A stretch of 7,039 nucleotides of DNA from Planktotalea sp. (GCA_024645145.1 JAHEGL010000059.1:1-7039); one strand, 5' to 3'. Positions 1 through 6,952 are shown, counted from the stretch's first letter. A program made the numbers and translations. Notes: generated from the letters alone by a model not told the origin.

Positions 1-216
1 CAAGATATGAACGTTTCGCAATATGTGAACCAGTTTCGCATGGAACATGCAGCCGATCTTTTGCGCGGTACAGATGAGAGCGCAGCAAAGGTAATGGAGC
101 AGTCAGGTTTTCTGACGCGGTCCAATTTTTATCGAGAATTTCAACGCGTCTACGGGTGCTCGCCAGCGGCGTATCGCACACAAAATAAGGGCGGCTTCGT
201 TGCCGCCCATATCTGA
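1..216 (+). CDS. AraC-family transcriptional regulator, C-terminal fragment (5' end outside window)
   Basis: The reading frame is open from base 1, so the gene begins upstream and only about 71 C-terminal residues are seen. They match the end of an AraC/XylS DNA-binding domain. A helical stretch (QYVNQFRMEHAADLL) is followed by the second helix-turn-helix, with the family pattern SGF..RSNFYREFQRVYG.SPAAYR, which is the typical AraC C-terminal signature. The domain normally binds direct-repeat half-sites next to promoters. The sensing N-terminal domain is not visible, so ligand and targets cannot be inferred. The last codons (NKGGFVAAHI) contain a GC-rich inverted repeat that looks like a terminator for the opposing dapA. 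The TGA stop (214-216) directly abuts the dapA stop codon. The ATG at 7 is an internal Met, not a likely start. Family assignment is secure; function is unknown. Confidence 0.88.
   Translation, partial: QDMNVSQYVNQFRMEHAADLLRGTDESAAKVMEQSGFLTRSNFYREFQRVYGCSPAAYRTQNKGGFVAAHI
182..208 (-). terminator. Rho-independent terminator of dapA, inside the 3' end of the convergent regulator gene
   Basis: A perfect 7-bp GC stem (GGGCGGC at 189-195 with GCCGCCC at 202-208) encloses a 6-nt loop. Read on the minus strand, the stem is followed at once by TTATTTT (188-182), the U-rich tail expected of an intrinsic terminator. It starts 9 nt beyond the dapA stop codon. On the plus strand the stem is followed by ATATCTGATT, a poor U-tract, so termination is probably directional and serves dapA. 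The whole structure lies within the last coding codons of the AraC-family gene. Confidence 0.8.
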
Positions 217-1089
217 TTAGAGCAAACCTGCGTGGCGCATGCCATCGTCGATCATCGCTTTTGTTTCGTCCGTCAAACTGGTCAAAGGCGAGCGCACTTC
301 GTCGCTGCACAAGCCAAGTTTGGACATCCCGTACTTTGCACCGACAAGACCCGGCTCTGTAAAGATTGCTTTGTGCAACGGCATGAGCTTGTCAGTAATT
401 TCAAGCGCGGTTTTGAAATCGCCTGCAAGTGTCGCCGCTTGCATCTGTGCGCAGAGTTTTGGCGCGACGTTTGCTGTAACTGAAATCATGCCGACACCGC
501 CGTGGGCATTGTAGCCAAGCGCTGTTGCGTCCTCGCCAGAGAGTTGAATGAACTCATGACCGCATGTCAAACGCGTCAAAGGTACGCGCGCCAGATCGCC
601 AGTCGCGTCTTTTACACCGACGATACGGGGCAGTTTTGCAAGCTCACCCATTGTCTCGGGCGTCATATCAACGACCGAACGACCCGGGATATTGTAGATA
701 AAAATCGGGATGTTCGTGCTGTCATGGATGGCCGTGAAATGTGCCATCAAGCCACGCTGTGTCGGCTTGTTATAATAAGGCGTCACAACGAGAACCGCAT
801 CAGCCTCCACTTTTTCTGCGTGTTGTGCAAGCCGGATCGATTCAAGTGTGTTGTTGCTGCCAGCCCCTGCGATGACGGGAAGGCGACCCGCCGACGCGCG
901 CACAACTTCTTCAACTACTTTCTCATGCTCTTCATGGGTAAGCGTCGGGCTTTCACCCGTGGTGCCAACAGGAACAAGTCCATTGCTGCCTTCGCCCACA
1001 TGCCATTCGACAAGTTTTTTCAACGTATCCAGATCCAGTTCGCCGTTCGTGAACGGCGTTATCATTGCGGGTAGGGACCCTTTAAACAT
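217..1089 (-). CDS. dapA: 4-hydroxy-tetrahydrodipicolinate synthase (DapA)
   Basis: This cytoplasmic TIM-barrel aldolase condenses pyruvate with aspartate-4-semialdehyde, the committed step to diaminopimelate and lysine. The 290-residue length is normal for the family. Visible motifs are GTTGES (Thr43-Thr44 of the catalytic relay), [11 protein letters not shown] (Tyr105-Tyr106), YNIPGRS (Tyr132; Arg137 for substrate carboxylate binding) and GVKDATGD with Schiff-base Lys160. Positions matching the E. coli lysine-feedback site (His52, His55, Asn79, Glu83, Tyr105) are also present, so lysine sensitivity is possible, though this is inference. The start at 1089 is preferred because GAGGAG lies 6 nt upstream and the protein then opens [13 protein letters not shown], the usual DapA N-terminus. 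An in-frame ATG at 1149 would add 20 atypical residues. The gene is divergent from slt and convergent with the AraC-family gene. Confidence 0.97.
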   Translation of the reverse strand: MFKGSLPAMITPFTNGELDLDTLKKLVEWHVGEGSNGLVPVGTTGESPTLTHEEHEKVVEEVVRASAGRLPVIAGAGSNNTLESIRLAQHAEKVEADAVLVVTPYYNKPTQRGLMAHFTAIHDSTNIPIFIYNIPGRSVVDMTPETMGELAKLPRIVGVKDATGDLARVPLTRLTCGHEFIQLSGEDATALGYNAHGGVGMISVTANVAPKLCAQMQAATLAGDFKTALEITDKLMPLHKAIFTEPGLVGAKYGMSKLGLCSDEVRSPLTSLTDETKAMIDDGMRHAGLL

Positions 1090-1095
1090 GACACG

Positions 1096-1101
1096 CTCCT
1101 C
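1096..1101 (-). promoter_or_regulatory. Ribosome binding site of dapA
   Basis: On the minus strand this reads GAGGAG, a strong Shine-Dalgarno sequence placed 6 nt before the ATG at 1089. It decides the start: the longer in-frame reading from 1149 would place this purine block inside the coding sequence. Confidence 0.85.
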
Positions 1102-1164
1102 TTCGTGTTGGCGGACGAAATGCCCGGATGAATTCGCTGCCCGCTGCAAACATTTGCTGATGCG

Positions 1165-1181
1165 CGCAATTGTGAATTGCG
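1165..1181. promoter_or_regulatory. Perfect 17-bp dyad, candidate operator between dapA and slt
   Basis: CGCAATT-GTG-AATTGCG is a perfect inverted repeat with 7-bp arms and a 3-bp centre. It lies in the 155-bp intergenic region between the divergent dapA and slt starts, 75 bp before the dapA ATG and 63 bp before the slt ATG. It has neither the GC-rich stem nor the U-tract of a terminator, which fits a dimeric repressor or activator site better. On the minus strand TTCACA (1176-1171) inside the dyad matches the -35 consensus at five of six positions, but I find no convincing -10 at the right distance. The binding protein is unknown. Confidence 0.45.
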
Positions 1182-1244
1182 GCCAGCGCTCCAGAGGCTA
1201 GGTTGTGCGATGTCTATCCTTTGTCGTTGAATGAATTGCAAGCC

Positions 1245-3176
1245 ATGATGCGTTTCGCCCTTTTCCTTTTTTTTATGCTGTGTGCGCCTATTTTTGCCCG
1301 CGCGGATGGCAACGTTCCTCTCACACGCGCCTTCGAGTCGATGCGCGCCGGTGATTGGACAACAGCGCGCACGATTGCGAGCGATGTTAGTCCCGTTGCT
1401 TATGACTTGATCGAATGGCACCGCTTGCGCGGTGGTCTTGGAACAGCTGAAGAGGTGATGCTGTTTCTTGATCTCAATCCTGATTGGCCTGGTCTGGATT
1501 GGCTGCGTCGCAAAAGTGAACCCGCGATGTTGGATGCGAGTGATGCGGACGTTTTGCTGTTTTTCCGTGATAACCTGCCACAAAGCGCACAAGGTGCTCT
1601 TGCCCATGCGCGTGCACTGACGGCGAGTAGTCAAAAGGGTAGTGCTGAAGCCGGCCTGGTTCTTGCGTGGCGCAGCATGGCAATCGGCCCTCAAACGCAC
1701 GCGCGAATGTTGCAAGAGCATGGGGATTTGCTTGCGGACCATCACATTGCGCGGCTCGATATGCTTCTTTGGAAGGACTGGAAAAGCAATACAGACCGTA
1801 TGTTGTCGCTTGTTCCTGAAGGGTATCGCAAGCTTGCCAAGGCGCGCCAAGGTTTGCGTGCGCGGGTAAATGGGACAGATGCTTTGGTCGCGTCTGTGCC
1901 CGAAAACTTGCAAAATGATCCGGGTTTGGCATTTGAACGCTTTGTCTGGCGCGCGCGAAAAGGTCGGCAAGACGACGCGATCGAGCTGGCATTGGCCACG
2001 AGCAAAAGTGCCAAAACACTGGGTGAACCGGAGCAATGGGCGAATAGGCGCCGGTCGCTCTCGCGACAGTTGATGCGTAATAAAGAGTACAAACAGGCTT
2101 ATGCTTTGGCCAGTCAGCATCATTTGATTGAAGGATCATCCTTTGCTGATCTGGAATGGTTGAGCGGCTATATTGCATTGCGGTTCTTGAATGATCCCGC
2201 GACAGCATTGACCCATTTTCAGGCCCATCAAGGTGCGGTTGTGACACCCATTTCGCGCGGGCGCGCAGGGTATTGGATTGGACGAACGCAAGAGGCGCTT
2301 GGCAATGCCAAACAGGCAAAAGCGTCCTATGCGGAAGGGGCTGAATATCAATCGAGTTTCTATGGACTGTTGGCTGCAGAGCGCGGTGGCATAGCATTTG
2401 ATCAAAGCCTCGCAGGTTCAGCGGCTTTGCCGGATTGGCGCGATGCGGCTTTTATGGGATCGACCGTGTTTCAAGCAGCTGTCTTAGCGCTTCAAGCGGG
2501 TGAGCTGACGATATCAGAGCGTTTCTTTACCCATCTCACAGAAAGCTTGAGCGCGCTAGAAGCAGCTCAGCTCGGGCAGGTCGCGATTGACCTGAACGAG
2601 CCGCATATTGCCGTAATGATTGGCAAACGTGCCGCCAGCCAGGGTGTGACTATCCCAGCGCCTTATTATGCTCTGCACGATCTTGCGAAGTCAGCGCATC
2701 CAATTGAAACGGAGTTCGTTTTGGCGATTGCGCGGCGCGAAAGCGAGTTTGACCCAGTCGTTGTCTCTGGCGCTGGTGCGCGTGGTTTAATGCAGGTAAT
2801 GCCCGCCACTGCGCAAAATGTAGCGAGCGAATTGGGTGTAGATTATGCCAAAGAAAAGCTGACATCGGATTGGCGATACAACGCACAACTTGGCACCGCT
2901 TATCTAGCGCGCCTTAAGAAGCAGTTTAGCGGCAATCCTGTGATGATTTCGGCAGGTTATAACGCGGGTCCAGGGCGGCCTGTGCGCTGGATGGAGGTTT
3001 ATGGGGATCCGCGCAAAGGTGAGATCGATATTATCGACTGGATCGAGCATATCCCGTTTCGAGAAACGCGCAATTATGCGATGCGCGTGACTGAGAGCTT
3101 GCCGATCTATCGCGCGCGCTTGGGTCTGGACCCTCTGCCCATTCCATTTTCAAAAGAGCTTGTAAAAATGCGTTAA
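1245..3176 (+). CDS. slt: Soluble lytic murein transglycosylase, Slt70 type
   Basis: This periplasmic enzyme cleaves the MurNAc-GlcNAc bond of peptidoglycan non-hydrolytically, leaving 1,6-anhydro-MurNAc ends. The 643 residues match the roughly 645 of E. coli Slt70. Residues 1-20 form a Sec signal peptide (basic start, hydrophobic FALFLFFMLCAPIF, ARA cleavage site). A long helical region to about residue 480 fits the superhelical U and L domains. The C-terminal SLT domain carries ARRESEFDP with catalytic Glu499-Ser500, GARGLMQVMPATA (511-523) and AGYNAGPGR (Tyr572-Asn573). The start is uncertain: tandem ATGs at 1245 and 1248 both give a good signal peptide with only a weak ribosome site, and a TTG at 1203 would add 14 unlikely residues. 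The gene is divergent from dapA. The 165-bp gap to mlaA leaves open whether they are cotranscribed. Confidence 0.94.
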   Translation: MMRFALFLFFMLCAPIFARADGNVPLTRAFESMRAGDWTTARTIASDVSPVAYDLIEWHRLRGGLGTAEEVMLFLDLNPDWPGLDWLRRKSEPAMLDASDADVLLFFRDNLPQSAQGALAHARALTASSQKGSAEAGLVLAWRSMAIGPQTHARMLQEHGDLLADHHIARLDMLLWKDWKSNTDRMLSLVPEGYRKLAKARQGLRARVNGTDALVASVPENLQNDPGLAFERFVWRARKGRQDDAIELALATSKSAKTLGEPEQWANRRRSLSRQLMRNKEYKQAYALASQHHLIEGSSFADLEWLSGYIALRFLNDPATALTHFQAHQGAVVTPISRGRAGYWIGRTQEALGNAKQAKASYAEGAEYQSSFYGLLAAERGGIAFDQSLAGSAALPDWRDAAFMGSTVFQAAVLALQAGELTISERFFTHLTESLSALEAAQLGQVAIDLNEPHIAVMIGKRAASQGVTIPAPYYALHDLAKSAHPIETEFVLAIARRESEFDPVVVSGAGARGLMQVMPATAQNVASELGVDYAKEKLTSDWRYNAQLGTAYLARLKKQFSGNPVMISAGYNAGPGRPVRWMEVYGDPRKGEIDIIDWIEHIPFRETRNYAMRVTESLPIYRARLGLDPLPIPFSKELVKMR

Positions 3177-3203
3177 CGAGTATTTCGTTTGGCGCACTTC
3201 ACC

Positions 3204-3225
3204 CTTTCGCAGCAATATGCGAAGG
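3204..3225 (+). terminator. Weak stem-loop downstream of slt
   Basis: CTTTCGCA (3204-3211) can pair with TGCGAAGG (3218-3225) through 8 bp including one G-U pair, around a 6-nt loop. It begins 28 nt after the slt stop. No U-tract follows (TATGAACG), so it is not a canonical intrinsic terminator. It could be a 3'-end stabiliser, a partial terminator or chance. The rest of the gap up to 3341 shows no gene and no clear promoter. The best -35-like hexamer, TTGGCA at 3300-3305, lacks a good -10 partner. Confidence 0.3.
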
Positions 3226-3341
3226 TATGAACGATATTTGAAGAAAGCTGTCACGATCGAGTCACAACCTAGGGATTTAATGGGTTCAACGCTGGTTCTT
3301 TGGCAGATGCAGCTTAGTTAACGAATTAGAAAAACCGTCTG

Positions 3342-4121
3342 GTGGAAAAAGTGTTTAAGACTACTCCATATCGAGCGCACCGTATCTCTGTGATTATTCT
3401 AGTGCCATTGTGCCTTTTCCTTGCGGCGTGTGCGACGCCCGAAAGTGCGCGCATTTCGGGTGATGTTTTCGATCCTTATGAAGAAAACAACAGACAAACC
3501 CATGAGCTGAACCGCGCCTTGGACAAAGCTTTGGTGCGTCCTGTGGGCGTTGGTTACACCAAGATTATCCCGGATGACTTAGAAGATAGCATCGGCAACT
3601 TTTCTGCAAACCTCGGTGTGCCAGGCACAGTAGTGAATAACTTGCTGCAAGGTGACGTTGAGGGTGCGTTCATTAACACCATGCGTTTTGTATTTAACAC
3701 GACTCTAGGTTTCGGCGGGCTTTTCGACGTAGCAGCAGATTTTCAAATCAACGAAGTCAAAGCGGATTTCGGACAAACATTGTATGTTTGGGGCGTGCCA
3801 GAGGGCGCATATATTGAATTACCGATCCTTGGCCCATCAACAGAGCGCGCTGCCGTTGGCCGCGCGGTTGATCTCTTTACCAACCCTTTGAGCTATGTTT
3901 TGCCGAGCCCCGACAAATACGTTGGCACAGCCGCCGGAGTTGCGTCAAAGGTAGGGGATCGCGGGCGCTATGCTGAAACTGTCGATTCTGTGCTCTACAA
4001 TAGTGCGGACAGCTACAGCCAAGCGCGCGGTATCTATTTACAGAACCGCCGCTTCGAGCTTGGCGACGGGGATGCTGCCGAAGAGATCAATCCTTTTGAT
4101 CTAAATACCGAAGGATTTTGA
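3342..4121 (+). CDS. mlaA: MlaA (VacJ) family outer-membrane phospholipid-removal lipoprotein
   Basis: MlaA sits in the outer membrane and removes phospholipids mislocalised to the outer leaflet, handing them to periplasmic MlaC. The 259-residue protein has a lipoprotein signal peptide ending in the lipobox LAAC, with lipidated Cys30. Ala31 rather than Asp follows, consistent with Lol sorting to the outer membrane. Family motifs are DPYEENNR (44-51), NFSANLGVPGTVVNNLLQG (86-104), RFVFNTTLGFGGLFDVA (115-131) and DFGQTLYVWGV...LPILGPST (142-167). Translation starts at a GTG. A second in-frame GTG at 3351 is preceded by GGTGG at workable spacing and would shorten the protein by three residues without harming the signal peptide. 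The stop lies 2 nt before the mlaC ATG. The acidic tail (about 240-259) is typical of linker sequence. Confidence 0.95.
   Translation: MEKVFKTTPYRAHRISVIILVPLCLFLAACATPESARISGDVFDPYEENNRQTHELNRALDKALVRPVGVGYTKIIPDDLEDSIGNFSANLGVPGTVVNNLLQGDVEGAFINTMRFVFNTTLGFGGLFDVAADFQINEVKADFGQTLYVWGVPEGAYIELPILGPSTERAAVGRAVDLFTNPLSYVLPSPDKYVGTAAGVASKVGDRGRYAETVDSVLYNSADSYSQARGIYLQNRRFELGDGDAAEEINPFDLNTEGF
4111..4115 (+). promoter_or_regulatory. Ribosome binding site of mlaC inside the mlaA 3' end
   Basis: AAGGA lies within the last sense codons of mlaA, 8 nt before the ATG at 4124. It supports that ATG over the in-frame TTG at 4118. Together with the 2-nt gap it suggests that mlaC translation is coupled to mlaA. 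Confidence 0.75.
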
Positions 4122-4123
4122 GC

Positions 4124-4729
4124 ATGACACAGTACACACGCCGCGCCGCAACTGGTTTGATCAGCGCTGCAGTAGCAACCTTCTCGCTGGTGCCAACGAC
4201 TGCATCAGCACTCGACAATGCAAGCGCGAAGAAGCTGGTGGATGCGTTGGTTGGTGAAATCAACCGCGTCATCGCGTCTGGAAAATCAGAACAAGCGATG
4301 TTCAATGACTTCAAACGCATTTTTGCGAAGTATGGCGACACCTCTTATATCGCGGCCTATGCGATGGGAAACGATGGTCGCCGCGCTAGCAACGCGCAGA
4401 AAAAGAAGTTTTCGGCTGAGTTTCAAACCTATATTTCTCGCAAGTATGGATCGCGTTTCCGCGAATTCATTGGTGGTCGCCTTGAAGTTCAAAGCGTGCG
4501 CCCTGTGAAGAGCTGGTTTGAAGTAAAAACAACTGCGTTCTTGCGCGGTGAATCGCCCTTTACCGTGACCTTCCTTGTGTCCAATCGCACGGGACGCGAC
4601 AAGTTTTTCAATATGTTCATTGAAGGCATCAACTTGCTTTTGACGGAGCGTGCAGAGATTGGCGCGATGATCGACAGACGTGGCGGTAACATTGATCAGA
4701 TGATCGCTGACTTGCGAAATGCAAAGTAA
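4124..4729 (+). CDS. mlaC: MlaC (Ttg2D) family periplasmic phospholipid-binding protein
   Basis: MlaC is the soluble carrier moving phospholipid between outer-membrane MlaA and the inner-membrane MlaFEDB ABC complex. The 201-residue length fits the family. The signal peptide (1-29) has a twin arginine (Arg6-Arg7), a hydrophobic core and ASA before Leu30. The +2 aromatic of a classical Tat motif is missing, so Sec export is at least as likely. The MlaC/Ttg2 signature is clear: KFSAEFQTYISRKYG near 95-109, the F.V.T..LRG..PFTV.F. strand region in the middle, and FFNMFIEGINLLLTERAEIG near 161-180, where family members carry a similar D.EG.S....R.E pattern. It is the second gene of a tight pair with mlaA. 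The inner-membrane mlaFED genes are not in the window, so they should be elsewhere in the genome. It is convergent with the PBP gene, 24 bp away. Confidence 0.93.
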   Translation: MTQYTRRAATGLISAAVATFSLVPTTASALDNASAKKLVDALVGEINRVIASGKSEQAMFNDFKRIFAKYGDTSYIAAYAMGNDGRRASNAQKKKFSAEFQTYISRKYGSRFREFIGGRLEVQSVRPVKSWFEVKTTAFLRGESPFTVTFLVSNRTGRDKFFNMFIEGINLLLTERAEIGAMIDRRGGNIDQMIADLRNAK

Positions 4730-4742
4730 TTAGGCTTTAGTT

Positions 4743-4771
4743 TCAATCGGCGTTCATCGATCGCCGATTGA
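4743..4771. terminator. Stem-loop at the mlaC/PBP convergent junction
   Basis: TCAATCGGCG (4743-4752) pairs perfectly with CGCCGATTGA (4762-4771), a 10-bp stem around a 9-nt loop. The loop holds the stop codon of the minus-strand PBP gene (4754-4756), so the right arm is PBP coding sequence. The symmetrical position between two convergent genes suggests a bidirectional transcript end. Neither strand has a strong U-tract after the stem, so intrinsic termination may be weak, and the hairpin may instead protect 3' ends. Confidence 0.5.
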
Positions 4772-6952
4772 GTCCCTGCGTTCATTTCTCGGAGTTGTCG
4801 GTCCATTGCTTGGACCCAAACTACGCAGTACACGTTGAAGAATTGTGTCAGCAACACCATCCGCAGGAATAGGTTCAAAATCACCGTTTCTTTTTTGTTG
4901 TTGTGGCTGGGGCGCTATCGGGGTTGGCGCAACCATTGGCAAGGCGCGCGCGGGTAATCCTTGGTGTACACGAACCATGACTTCGTTCCAAATTTCAGCG
5001 GGAAGTCCGCCGCCAGTAACACCCGTGAGCGGTGTGTTATCGTCGTATCCCATCCATACACCAGCGACATAGTCTGCGGTAAAGCCAATGAACCAAGCAT
5101 CGCGTGCGGCTTGCGTTGTTCCTGTTTTGCCGGCTGCCTCGCGATCAGTAAGCATCGCGCGGCGACCTGTTCCTTGGCTTACCACACGCTCCATCATGTA
5201 AATGAGCTTGCCTGCGGCTTCATAACGGATCACGCGCTCGCCAATCCCGCCACCTGTTCCCATGAGCGGTTCGCTATCGCCCAGCAGGCTTAACTCGACC
5301 AAACCATAGGGTGTCACAGATGATCCGCCATTAAGGATGCCCGCGTATGCACCCGTCATTTCGATTAGAGTGCTCTCAGACGCACCAAGCGCAAGGGCAG
5401 GACCCGCAGCAAGATCGCTTTCGATTCCGAACTCGCTAGCAACTTTGCGTACGTTTTCGCGACCAATAAGCTCCGAGAGCTTGACGGCGGGAATGTTGAG
5501 CGAGTCCTTTAATGCGTCGGTCAGAGTGACCGAGCCTTTAAAGTCCTTTGTGTAATTTTGGGGGGTCCAAGGTCCTGAACCGGGGATGTTGATCGTGAGT
5601 GGTTCATCGACGATGCGCTCATTCGGGCTGTGCCCAAGTTCAAGCGCAGTCGCGTAGACGAAGGGTTTAAAGGCCGATCCCGTCTGGCGCATCGCTTGCG
5701 TTGCACGGTTAAAGCCACCAGACACTTTGGTATTGCGACCACCCACCATGGCACGCACGGCACCGTCTGCGCTCATCACAACGATGGCGGCTTGGGCTTT
5801 ACTGCCGCTGCGCACCTTGTTTTCAAAGATGTACTTCATCGCTTCTTCTGCGCTTGCTTGAAGGCGGCGATCTAGCGTTGTTTTAATGATGACGTCTTCG
5901 GTCGTGTCACGCGTAAAAAATTCGGGGCCGCTGTCCATGACCCAATCTGCAAAATAGCCACCTGCTTTCGCTTCTGCTGCTTCAGACAATTGTGCAGGGG
6001 CGATACGCGCGATGTCCGCGTCTTTTTGGCTCAGATATCCTTGGTCTGCCATAAGCCCGATAATGACGGATGCGCGATCTTGCGATCTGGCGAGGTTGTT
6101 TGTAGGGGCATAGCGCGTCGGCGCTTTCAACAGACCAGCGAGCATTGCGGCTTCTGCGGCATTGATGTCTGCACCGGATTTTCCGAAATATCGCTTACTT
6201 GCTGCTTCGAACCCGCGCGCACCAGCACCCAAGAACGCACGGTTCATGTAAATATTAAGAATGTCATCCTTGGAGTATTTCGCTTCCATGGCCATCGCAA
6301 AGATTGCTTCTTTGGCTTTGCGCCACATCGTCGTGCGACGGCAGTCTGCTTCGTATTCCTTTTCGCTTTCCCAAGTGGCACTGTCATAAGGCACGCCAAG
6401 GCAAAGAAGCTTTGCGGTTTGTTGCGTAATCGTTGATCCGCCATGCCCCGACAATGGTCCGCGACCTTCACGAAGATTAATGCGCACGGCACTTGCAATA
6501 CCACGAGGGCTGACGCCAAGGTGCCAGTAAAAGCGTTTGTCTTCGGTTGCGACGATAGCGTTCACAAGATGAACTGAGGCAGTATCAGTTGTGATGGCTC
6601 CGCCGAACTGATCACCGCGCCACGCGAAAGTTTCGCCTGTGCGGTCCAGCAGCGTAACAGAACCGCGTGCGCGACCATCTAGGAGGGCGTTTGCATCAGG
6701 CAGTTGCAGCGCAAAGTAAGTGACCGCAAGGCCAAGTATGACAGCGGTGACAAACCCAATGCGCCAAGTGAATCCCCAAATCAGGCGGACGATCCAACGA
6801 AAGAGCGTGATGATCCAGCCGATTGGTCCGCGCATTGGCTTGCGCGCTGCACGTTTCTTTCGGGTTTTTGCGCGCGGTTTGGCAGCGGTTTTAGTGGTGC
6901 CATAGCGCTTTTCAGCGACAAGTTTTGAGTTACCGCGTTTCTTCTGAACCAT
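4754..6952 (-). CDS. Class A (bifunctional) penicillin-binding protein, PBP1A-like glycosyltransferase/transpeptidase
   Basis: This inner-membrane enzyme polymerises lipid II into glycan strands and cross-links the stem peptides. In order, the 732 residues show: a Lys/Arg-rich cytoplasmic tail (1-42); a hydrophobic membrane anchor (about 62-84); a GT51 domain with ATEDKRFYWH (catalytic Glu137), GGSTITQQ (171-178) and MEAKYSKDDILNIYMN (Glu223); and a transpeptidase domain with TGSAFKP (nucleophile Ser426, Lys429), SLN (484-486) and KTGTTQ (609-614). The C-terminal tail (about 674-732) is Pro/Gln-rich then basic and low in complexity. The linker between domains is short, so the extra domain of E. 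coli PBP1A is probably absent, and I give no E. coli symbol. An insert after GGSTITQQ carries the protein's only two cysteines. The ATG at 6952 has GAGCAGG 8 nt upstream. Alphaproteobacteria usually carry several class A PBPs, so this need not be the main one. Confidence 0.95.
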   Translation of the reverse strand: MVQKKRGNSKLVAEKRYGTTKTAAKPRAKTRKKRAARKPMRGPIGWIITLFRWIVRLIWGFTWRIGFVTAVILGLAVTYFALQLPDANALLDGRARGSVTLLDRTGETFAWRGDQFGGAITTDTASVHLVNAIVATEDKRFYWHLGVSPRGIASAVRINLREGRGPLSGHGGSTITQQTAKLLCLGVPYDSATWESEKEYEADCRRTTMWRKAKEAIFAMAMEAKYSKDDILNIYMNRAFLGAGARGFEAASKRYFGKSGADINAAEAAMLAGLLKAPTRYAPTNNLARSQDRASVIIGLMADQGYLSQKDADIARIAPAQLSEAAEAKAGGYFADWVMDSGPEFFTRDTTEDVIIKTTLDRRLQASAEEAMKYIFENKVRSGSKAQAAIVVMSADGAVRAMVGGRNTKVSGGFNRATQAMRQTGSAFKPFVYATALELGHSPNERIVDEPLTINIPGSGPWTPQNYTKDFKGSVTLTDALKDSLNIPAVKLSELIGRENVRKVASEFGIESDLAAGPALALGASESTLIEMTGAYAGILNGGSSVTPYGLVELSLLGDSEPLMGTGGGIGERVIRYEAAGKLIYMMERVVSQGTGRRAMLTDREAAGKTGTTQAARDAWFIGFTADYVAGVWMGYDDNTPLTGVTGGGLPAEIWNEVMVRVHQGLPARALPMVAPTPIAPQPQQQKRNGDFEPIPADGVADTILQRVLRSLGPSNGPTTPRNERRDSIGDR

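Noticed and set aside
502..1074. Plus-strand open frame (190 codons) antisense to dapA
   Set aside because: It lies entirely over the catalytic core of dapA, has no domain and is Arg/Cys/His-rich. It is a shadow.
1090..1149. 20-residue N-terminal extension of DapA from the ATG at 1149
   Set aside because: The extension is unlike DapA, and it would bury the strong GAGGAG ribosome site that serves the ATG at 1089.
1203..1244. TTG start for Slt giving 14 extra residues
   Set aside because: It would place a charged, non-hydrophobic stretch before an already complete signal peptide. The tandem ATG at 1245/1248 is a better start.
1062..2123. Long minus-strand open frame (353 codons) antisense to slt and across the dapA promoter
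   Set aside because: No recognisable domain, a composition rich in Arg, His, Gln and Cys, and full overlap with the well-supported slt frame. It is a shadow of slt codon usage.
1474..2397. Second long minus-strand open frame (307 codons) antisense to slt
   Set aside because: It overlaps the first antisense frame in another phase, shows no family motifs, and is rich in His, Pro, Arg and Cys as expected for a shadow.
3172..3326. Repeated TTAACGA near 3173, 3318 and 6953 as CtrA-type half-sites
   Set aside because: None forms the full TTAA-N7-TTAA pair, one straddles the slt stop codon, and the word is too short and A/T-rich to be significant.
3300..3328. Promoter for mlaA based on TTGGCA at 3300-3305, or a sigma54 site in the same bases
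   Set aside because: No -10 hexamer of more than three matches lies at suitable spacing, and the GG-GC spacing does not fit a sigma54 site.
4459..4469. GCGAATTCATT in mlaC, shared with the right-edge region at 7024-7034
   Set aside because: It lies inside clear mlaC coding sequence and shares only part of the dyad. Coincidence is the simpler explanation.
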